Shown piece by piece: positions 56,709 to 64,000 of a stretch of DNA of 64,000 nucleotides (its first letter is position 1; each line of letters begins with the position of its first letter). A program made the translations under genes and the position numbers. Origin of the DNA: Salticus scenicus (taxonomy: Eukaryota > Arthropoda > Arachnida > Araneae > Salticidae); assembly GCA_963930645.1 (NCBI GenBank), contig OZ005660.1, positions 249,820,731 to 249,884,730 of the forward strand, given 5' to 3'. Below the pieces are notes generated by a model. It worked only from the letters and a program-made list of their open reading frames with translations. It was not told the DNA's origin and did not search any database.

Positions 56709-58298
56709 CAGTGCGTTGCATGAATGTAAACGCACCTTTTCCAATAACCAGAAATAGTAATTTTTAAAGAAGGAATGTGACTTACAGTTATTGCATATTA
56801 CTAACAACTGAATAAGTTGCTTTGAGCACGTATGTTTAGGCTCATGCAAGCTTATGTAAATGAGTGTTTAAGCATTTTCTTATTTTTTCTGTTTTTCGTT
56901 TGTTGCGCGAAATTAAACGCACTCTGTATTTTGTGTTTAAAATTTATCAGAGCCACCGGAATTAAACTAAAACACTGACAGTCATGTTGCTAAAGTTCTC
57001 TAAAAACAGTTTTAATGCTTGAGTGCAAAATTTACGGAGTTTGTTCAGGATGGTAAGAGGGGAAACTTTGACAGTAGACGAGAGGATAAAAAATCGACTT
57101 TATGCGTGATAAAGGCAATCGTGAAATTGGGCACCAAATCGGAAGAAGCGAGAGTGTTGTGCGAAATTATATAAAGAAAGTACAAAATTATAGGAAAAAA
57201 GCGTATAAGAAGCGAACAGGAAAGCTTACCAGTTACGACAAACGTCGAATATGCAACGTTGCAAAGAATAAGAATATTTCCTGTGCGAAGATAAAGGCTC
57301 AATACAAGCTGGGTGTTTATCGGAAAACCATATGGATAACTATCAAAGCTGCAACATTCATTAAATTTAAGAAAATGAAGGCGAAACCACCCCTCGCTCA
57401 AAAGCACAATGATATGCGGTTGGAATGAGCAAGAAAATGGATTCTAGATCGACAAAATGGGAAAAATTCATCTTCTCCGATGAAATAAGTTTAATCTCGA
57501 TGGCCGGATGGATTTCATAGCTACTGGCACGATTTGAGAACCGAAGAAATGTACTGTTCAAAACGTCAATCAGGAGGTGGGTCTGCCATGGTGTCGGCAG
57601 CCATAGGTTTTAAAGGGACTTTCGAATTAGAGTTCGTGGATAACACTATGAACTCTGTAGATTATGTCCAGATGCTCACAAGGAATCTCCGCCGTCAAGC
57701 AGTCAAGAAAGCTGGAAGAAATTATATTTTTCAGCAAGATTGTGCATCTGTACCTACAGCACATATCGTGAAAAAATGGTTCCGAGGCAGTAAAATTAAA
57801 GTTCTGCATTGGCCCTCAAAAAGCCCCGATTTAAACATAGTGGAGAACGTATAGGGTATTCTGGCTTGCCGTGTTTACGTAAACGGAAGGCTGTTTAACA
57901 CGAAAGATGAACTAAAATCAGCCATTCTATTAGCTTGGAAGACAATCAGCTTGGATGACCTCATGCCACTGTATCAGTCAATGCCAAGGCGTTTTACTGG
58001 CTGTTCTAGAAGTCCATGGTGGCTTTACAAAGTATTATATACAATATTTGTTTCTCAGTTATTTATTTTTTACATGTGCGTTTAAATTCATGCAACATGT
58101 ACTTTTGACATAAATTCAATAAAGTTATGTTTTAAAAAATCATATTGTTCTTTCATCGTTTTGACTCGTATTTTCATTTCTTGAATAATACACATACCGT
58201 TTGCATCAAGCGTCACCTATTCATATTTTTTTTTATTACACTTCTATACCATTCTAATTCTTAAAGCTAAGGTGCGTTTATTTTCATGCAACGCATAT
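56709..58298 (+). mobile_element. Tc1/mariner element, 1.59 kb, inactive
   Basis: Ends CAGTGCGTTGCATGAATGTA and, inverted, TTTATTTTCATGCAACGCAT, each continuing as AAACGCACCT. TA flanks the left (56707-56708) and right (58299-58300). Encloses a broken D,D34E transposase at 57050-58085. Size and structure are typical of Tc1. Confidence 0.9.
57050..58085 (+). pseudogene. Tc1 transposase with frameshifts and stops
   Basis: The start MVRGETLTVDERIK at 57050 shifts frame at about 57095. The N-terminal HTH part reads GNREIGHQIGRSESVVRNYI and the second HTH reads YKLGVYRKTIW. A W codon has become TGA near 57427, followed by a small shift. DDE domain: first Asp in FSDE (57479), second in FQQDCASVP (57741), and Glu in SPDLNIVENV (57846) with 34 residues between the last two. 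TAG at 57852 replaces the W of the usual VWG. The C-terminal region stays open to the stop at 58085 and includes PRRFTGCSRSPWW, ending FIFYMCV. An intact version would cut and paste the element at TA sites. Confidence 0.9.
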
Positions 58299-59185
58299 TA
58301 TATTTACAGCACTGTATATTTCTGTTTCTTTTCAAAATAGTATTGTTTAAAAATTCCAAGTCTCCTGATTTTTAATAGAAAGATTGCAATTTCTAATTTT
58401 TCTCCCTCCATAGCATAAATGTCCTTTTAAACATGCTTTATTAAATTCTAGAATTTAAAGAGGGAGATGTAAAATATTTTTACCTTATGTAAATAGATTC
58501 CAGAACCTATAAAGAAATAGAATTGTTCAATATCTCTCACTTATAATTTTGTGATTTCCAACCCCCCCCCCCCTAAAAATCTGATTAAATGCTCTGCAGA
58601 AGCCTTATGATTTCCAATCTTTCTCCATATGCAGCATAAATATCAATAATTTTTGGAAGCTTGCTTTATTAAGTTTTAAAACCTATAAAAAGTAAAAGCG
58701 TTCAATATCATCCATTCATTTAATTTTTGTTGTTTCTTTTAATATATACAAGATTTTGCATCCATTTCAACGTTTGATGATCTTGTCCCACTTTAGTTTG
58801 AGCACCAGTATTTTTGTAAATGTGGTTTCTTACTACAAACATTTAACTAGTCAAACAAAATTATGAACAAAAATTTTTATCTTGTGTGATACCAAGAATA
58901 TTGCATAAAACTCTTTAGCTTACTTTATGTATTATTAAAATTTCATAATTACAATGCTTTGATCTTATCTATCCCCCATAGCAGAATACTTTTGAATGTT
59001 CTGCAACAAGATTTCCCGGTGGTCAAACATTTTTGACAGGACACATACTACACATTTTACAAATTTACTCTCAATATTACTTACACACACATATATATAC
59101 ATAACAGCATAAAAATTAATACTAAATTGATATTTAAAAATTTTACTTAACTTGTAATTAAAAAAAAAAAAAAAAAAAAAAATCA
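58299..59185. other. AT-rich stretch, no gene
   Basis: A poly-C run at 58562-58573. GGAAGCTTGCTTTATTAAGTTT (58658) resembles ACATGCTTTATTAAATTCT (58433), a weak direct repeat. Confidence 0.4.
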
Positions 59186-59840
59186 GAAGGTTGTGACCAC
59201 CACATTACTTTTTTCTATATAATTTTACACAAATTCATGCACTACAAGTTATTTATTAAATTATTATTTATGGAATTTTTTTTCCATAATAAGTACAGAC
59301 GAGTTTTTATCTCACAGAATTATAACACTAAATGCCGAAAAGAAAGTTTTGTGCCAACATAAGAAGAAATGTGATTTTTTTTTTTTTCTAACTTTTTGTT
59401 AAAGAATAGAAAAAAAAAATGATAACTTAGTTTTAAATTATCACAGATCTATTGTTGAACCATTTGTCTTAAAGTATTTAAAAGTTTTTCGAAAGACATC
59501 CATATTGAAAATTTACATCCTGAAAGGATGGGGGGGGAGAAGCAATGCTAATTTACTAGTACTATTACATCAATAATCCATATTAACTTTACAATTACAC
59601 ATTAAAAATAACTTGTATAACGTACATTTGTGAAATTTTGTCCTATAATGCCATGTTAAAATTTTTTTAATTGAGATCACAGTGCCATCTTTTGAGCGAT
59701 TGATCTCCCAATCTAATCAGCATCTGTGTAGGTCAGGGTTTAACTAAATACCAAGATTGGTTAAATTTCCTTGATTAGTTCTTGAGATACAGCATCCACA
59801 AAATTTATGACATACACAGACAGACATTTTAGAGTTCAAA
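59186..59840. repeat. Dispersed repeat, second copy of the 35.7-kb element's left half
   Basis: GTGACCACCACATTACTTTT, ATAACTTAGTTTTAAATTAT, TTGAAAATTTACATCCTGAA, TTTTGTCCTATAATGCCATG and GACAGACATTTTA follow the same order as 35697-36375. The right half (tandem array and right TIR) is absent. Confidence 0.7.
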
Positions 59841-61199
59841 AATTTTCATAAAACAAATACTTCCTCTCTCTCTCTCTATATATATATATATACACACAGT
59901 GTCCATTCTAGGCAGAATTAACGAAGCGCTGCACCCTGTTTGCCCTTCAGATAAAAGAATTCTGCCCCGATACCCTTTGAACTTGATTGTGCAACCCGAA
60001 ATTTGAAAATGCAAGAAATGATCGAAAAAGAAAAATTTCAGAGTAAAACCGACGAACGATTTGAAGGAAATATTGATTTCAGAAACAAATTTTTATGAAA
60101 ATTGTCTGTTGATTTAATTAATAAAAATAGTCTGCTTATATAGCTAATATAATATATATACACACTGGAAACCTCTTTTATATGTAGAAGCCAAAAAAAA
60201 AAAAAAAAAAAGAATCACCTGATAGGTTAGCATTACATCATTGTTTTTGTATCTAATTTCGTTCTATCCATTAGAAAATGTTAATTTAAATTTGTCAACT
60301 TGCATTCTTTTTGATTTTGAACACCTAAAACTAATCCAATATAGCAGTTTTTGCCAAGATTTGATTTTTTTCTATAAGTATTTCAATATTAAAAGTGCTT
60401 TCAAGTGGAACAGCATAATGACCACAGGCTTCAGGATAAGGCTGACTTCTATAATTGAAAAAAGATAAGTCTTTTTTATATTTTCTTATTTATTTTATCA
60501 TTATTTGAAAACAATCAATAAAGTGCTAATATTAATGTAAATAAATTAAAAAAATAAATGAAAATAAAAAGAATTAGAGCTGAAACTGAAAGCCATTCAG
60601 TGCATTTTAATTATTTATTACTCAAATGCGATTTTGGAGATGTAGTACGAAAATATGCAAAATAAATGAATAAATTAGGTAAAGCAAAATAAAGAATAAA
60701 ATATATACATATATTAAGTGGATACATAAATATTTCATGATTAATCCAAGCTAAAGAAATTACCAAATTTCAAATTATTTTTGTTATCTAACTAAAGTGC
60801 CACAATAATCCTCACACAGATCACATAAACACTTTAACAGAGTGCAGCGTTATGTAATTAAAGTTCTAAGAAGGAAAATAAATATGTTTATTTTAAATGA
60901 CAAACGGCATTGCATCATTACATAGCCGGAAAAAACGCCATGCATCTAAACATCGCCAAAGAATAAGTTTTATTTCTACATATAATAAAAATGTCTATTT
61001 TGTTTTGTGTATGCTGGTTGCTTTGTTGGCAAACGGATGCCAGCAAAATAAAAAATAAAAACACACATATTCAGGTACGTTTTGACCTTTCATGATGTAC
61101 CTCGTTGCTTGATTTTCGAATTTTTTTTTTATTACAGTTATAAAAATTATAAAAATATGAAATTTGACTTCATTTTATGTTTTTTTTTTTGGCGATGTT
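59841..61199. other. AT-rich stretch, no gene
   Basis: CT and TA microsatellites at 59864-59891, poly-A 60193-60210. CATCGCCAAAGAATAAGTTT (60951) resembles 40990-41010. Short open frames are not supported. Confidence 0.4.
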
Positions 61200-61950
61200 A
61201 TGACATGATAGCTTTTGCAGATTCCCTCGCGCAGACAATCGTTTAATTGAGAAATTAGCCACGATAAAGGTAAATTTTGTTAACAAGCCATAAAGCGATA
61301 TATTTTGACGACCCACCGCAAGAAAATAACGTTTTGTAGTGAAATAATGGCTTATTTCAGCATATAATTTAAACGATTAAATGTAAATTTTATCGACAAA
61401 TCGATCTCATATTTCGATAGACTTTCGTATTGTGTATTATGGCAATCACGCATAAAAAAGCAATTCTATTATTTTTTGTGAAACAATTGCATATTTCGGT
61501 ATTTATTTTTGAAAAATATACAAAATTTAACAATTAACAGTAAAATAATAACCTTTATTGGCAATTAATGCTATTACATAAATTTTAAAAATTAGCAGTA
61601 AAATGATTCCATATTTTGGCTAATTTATTGCATACATCGGGAATTATCTTTGAGAAAAAGTGCAGATTTCACTGAACACCGTGAAATAAAGCCTATTTCA
61701 GAAAATAATTGGGCAATTAAAGTAACTTTAATAATTAGCGGCGAAAGGATTGATGGTTTCAACAATAAGCCACAAAACATCCAGATTTTCGGAAATCACC
61801 TTTAAAAAAATGGCAAATTTTAACAATTAGTACCGAAATAATATAAATAATATCATATTTTAGGAATTAGATACGTTTAAGCATAACTTTTTAACAGTTA
61901 GTAGTGAAATGATACCGTATTTCCGAATTAGGCCACAAAGTTATTTCTGA
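61200..61950. repeat. Degenerate tandem repeat with AATTAGxxGxxAAATGAT motif
   Basis: Variants of ATTAGCAGTAAAATGATTCC and TTAGTAGTGAAATGATACCG occur near 61325, 61539, 61590, 61677, 61735, 61836 and 61898, each followed by an ATATTTxxG(G/C)-type phrase. Spacing is 50-110 bp. It is old and AT-rich; limits are approximate. Confidence 0.45.
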
Positions 61951-62099
61951 ATTTGGGATTCATATTTGAAGTTTAATTTACAGTTTGAAAAAGCAAGAGG
62001 AAAAGATTACTACACAAAAATGTATTTAAAAAAAAAAAAAAAAAAAAAAAAAGAGTACTGCTTACATTCTTTGCAAACAGAATTTAATTTAGCATGATA

Positions 62100-62530
62100 G
62101 GCTTTATTTTAATATATTCTTCCATATAAAGGCATGCTGTAACTGTAATAAGTACAAAACTTTGAATAAACACCATAAAATACAATAGACTCCCCTCTGT
62201 TAAATTCTGCGAGTTTATTGCATTTTATGGTGTTTATTCAAAGTGTTGTACTTATTACTTTAAAATCAGTTCTGCAGTGATTTCTTATAATGCAGTAACT
62301 GTATTTTATTCCCTAGCATCATTTACTATATTTATTCATTAAAATTACTTTGGTATAGTATAGGTAGAGCTTTAACTTAGGAGCCCCTTGGCGGCTTTTA
62401 AATCTTTATAATTTTGATGATGAAGTGAAATGACTATTGCAATTCCGTAAGTAAAGACCTTAGCAGGAAATGTCTGAGCTAATTTGATGTCAAATTTAAA
62501 ATTCCGCAAAAGGGTTCTATACTAAAGCTA
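62100..62530. repeat. Dispersed repeat copy (pair with 19448-19720)
   Basis: Same order of blocks as 19448-19720 (CTTCCATATAAAGGCATGC, TTCCCTAGCATC, AACTTAGGAGCCCCTTGGCG, then AATTTAAAATTCCGCAAAA). It differs by an inserted hairpin at 62146-62257. Confidence 0.65.
62146..62257. repeat. Hairpin insertion, 42-nt arms, flanked by an imperfect duplication
   Basis: Arms 62146-62187 and 62216-62257 pair with only about three mismatches around a 28-nt loop. ATGCTGTAACTGTA (62133) and ATGCAGTAACTGTA (62290) flank the hairpin plus a short tail, and the paired repeat at 19.5 kb lacks the whole segment, so it is an insertion with a ~14-bp duplication. Confidence 0.7.
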
Positions 62531-62812
62531 TTCTGATCTCTCTAGCATGATTTTTCTCAACTATACATATATATTCTACTTAAATTCTATTTTATACTAC
62601 TTAAAAAGCCATTTGTAATTTATACAACCAAAAGCTTAATTTATACCCCATGGCAATGCATACTACCTTGTTTAGTAATCCAAAGGAACAGGGGCCAATG
62701 GTTCATTCTACAACACAGTGGAAGATTATTTTTAAGATTTTTGACATTTCTGGAATCTTTACATAACAAAATGTAAAAAAATAAATAACAAGACCACCAT
62801 AGTTCTTCTTAC
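62531..62812 (-). other. Presumed intron downstream of the RBM39-like exon
   Basis: Begins at the donor GAG|GTAAGA (62812 downward). AT-rich. No further exon recognised. Confidence 0.4.
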
Positions 62813-62874
62813 CTCTTTCTTATAAGGTGCCTTGTGCATAGCCTCAACATCAAAATCTTCAGCCATGATAAATC
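62813..62874 (-). CDS. RBM39: RBM39/CAPER-like first coding exon
   Basis: A 62-bp exon between the acceptor TATAATTGCAG|GA (62875-62877) and donor AAAGAG|GTAAG (62812-62811). ATG at 62866-62864 has context TCATGG and gives 18 codons, MAEDFDVEAMHKAPYKKE, ending in phase 0. RBM39 orthologues start M-A-D/E-D-x-D-x-E-A-M-L-E-A-P-Y, so this is almost certainly the N-terminus of that U2AF-related splicing factor (nuclear; RS domain followed by RRMs). HK replaces the usual LE. The preceding 8 bases are 5'UTR, so a non-coding exon should lie at higher coordinates. The RS and RRM exons should be at lower coordinates but I found none, so either the next intron is very long or this is an isolated duplicate. 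Confidence 0.6.
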
Positions 62875-64000
62875 CTGCAATTATAGGCAAAAATTCTAAA
62901 AAAGGAAAAAAATAAACTAAATTAATTAAATATGCTAATAACAGGGCTTCCACTCAATGAAGACTACAAAAATAGTCGCTTTAGTAGCCTTTCATAGGAA
63001 AGATAGTCTCCTAAATAAGTTTTCTGAAGCAGAAAATAGTTTTCGTTTTACAACCCCCCCCCCTACCTCCTCCCCAATTTCTTCTTTTATCCAATATTAA
63101 TTTTATGATTATATAAAATAATCTGAATAATTAAGCAGTAATTTTCACTAATGTTAAAAAAAAAAAAAAAAAATCCTGAGTATTTTAGATTACTGAAATA
63201 TATATACATATATATATCAGCAACACATAATATAACCAGGTGATGCCAGCTGCTCTTGCAACCTAAAATTGGTTTAGCCTGATATTCACTTTCAATCCTT
63301 TGTTTTCTTTCAAATAACACACAATGGGTTGAATTTTAGTACTTTTCTAATATAATATTTCAAAAATTAGAGACCATAATAGGTTATGTTTCTACTGATT
63401 GTGACAGAATTAGAATGCATGTGAATCCTTTGAATTGAGCTAAACAAGGTGTGAGAAAGAAATTTCAATTTTCCAGATATTTACAATCAAATTTTTCTGA
63501 GTTTTAAAAGACAATTCACATTTTCCATGCGATTTCTGCTAGGTTGGAGATTAAAACTTTAATTCTTTCAGATCATTAATTCTAAAAGGTATTTGAAATT
63601 TAGAAGTAATGAGCACCAACGGAATGTTCTTAATGAAGAGATTTCTAAATCATCTATTGCTTCCCATTGATGATCTGTTGCTGTTTTTACGAAGCTTTTC
63701 AGATCTTTAAAAATTAAATAAATAAAAATCTGTTAATCTTTCTTCAACACTCACATAACTTTCTCTTGCTAAGTTTCTTTTGTTTCCTCCCCACACCCCC
63801 TTTCTTTTTTTTTTTTTTTCTTTTTTTTTTTTAATCTTGTCACACCAGTATTTATACTGATTTTCAGTCTTGTTTCAGTCTTTGTGATTTTCAGTCTTTC
63901 AGTATTTTGTTTTGTGCATTGTTGCTTTATTTGCTACACTTTACTTATAGCCTGATGAAGGGTCATGGTACTATTTTTATCTGAAACAAATGTAGTTTTT
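62875..64000. other. Presumed 5' intron region of the RBM39-like gene
   Basis: C-rich run at 63053-63063, poly-A 63155-63172, TA run near 63200, poly-T 63806-63831. TTTTCAGTCTT occurs three times (about 63861-63900). GCCTGATGAAGGG near 63950 resembles a common retroelement-end phrase but is cut by the window edge. No exon was identified. Confidence 0.4.

Noticed and set aside
57045..57407. 120-codon minus-strand frame opposite the Tc1 transposase
   Set aside because: Antisense shadow of the transposase; the plus strand shows clear HTH and DDE motifs.
63948..64000. CTGATGA ... GAAAC phrase resembling a hammerhead ribozyme core
   Set aside because: The intervening sequence does not form a convincing stem II, and stems I and III cannot be judged because the window ends. 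The phrase is also common at retroelement ends. Structure prediction on a longer sequence would decide.
1..64000. CRISPR arrays, operons or phage-type defence systems
   Set aside because: The tandem arrays found (52, ~140, 271 bp) have no alternating unique spacers and the window is clearly eukaryotic.

Overview
The window is nuclear DNA of an invertebrate animal. It is very AT-rich, full of A/T homopolymers (15-35 bases) and C/G runs, has introns with GT-AG borders, and is packed with transposable elements (TEs). The C2H2 zinc-finger consensus, the tRNA-derived SINE with a conserved central block, and the mix of Ty3/gypsy, hAT, Tc1/mariner and Helitron elements suggest an arthropod, most likely an arachnid. 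No species is claimed. There is no bacterial gene, operon or CRISPR array.

Only two long intact reading frames look host-like. They are single-exon C2H2 zinc-finger genes at 4160-5041 (+, 9 fingers) and 29638-30279 (+, 7 fingers). They share a homologous N-terminus, so they are paralogues, and each has decaying finger remnants downstream. A short exon on the minus strand at 62813-62874 matches the start of the splicing factor RBM39/CAPER, with clean splice sites on both sides; no further RBM39 exon was recognised. A promoter-like first exon (NRF1-like and YY1-like motifs, ATG, splice donor) lies at about 21.7 kb.

Layout. 0-4 kb: degenerate tandem repeats. 4-5.3 kb: zinc-finger gene 1. 7-13.7 kb: a ~900-bp inverted-repeat element (family A) in two copies, a SINE, a mariner MITE and a 1.74-kb Helitron. 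16-16.5 kb: a foldback element flanked by TTAA. 24.7-29.6 kb: a LINE RNase H fragment, then a 4.5-kb non-autonomous hAT with an exact 8-bp target duplication that contains further MITEs and a SINE. 29.6-31.4 kb: zinc-finger gene 2, whose decayed tail carries two more MITEs. 33.2-35.0 kb: a minus-strand Helitron with a C-rich tandem core. 35.7-39.8 kb: a long-TIR element and a 2-kb hAT with an exact 8-bp target duplication. 41.8-42.7 kb: an internally deleted pogo/Tigger-like gene with a 5'UTR intron. 43.2-46.0 kb: an unusual 2.85-kb element with ~320-bp TIRs carrying a broken Cys/His-rich protein gene. 47.2-52.0 kb: a degraded minus-strand Ty3/gypsy element (gag, protease, RT, RNase H, integrase) split by a SINE. 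52.0-53.1 kb: a 52-bp minisatellite that abuts the truncated gag. 56.7-58.3 kb: a dead Tc1 element. 59-62.5 kb: dispersed and tandem repeats. 62.8 kb: the RBM39-like exon.

The window is best read as intergenic or intronic TE-rich sequence around two young, eroding zinc-finger paralogues. I found no complete novel system. The most interesting candidates are the 43.2-46.0 kb element, the minisatellite-gypsy junction, and the nested insertions around the second zinc-finger gene.
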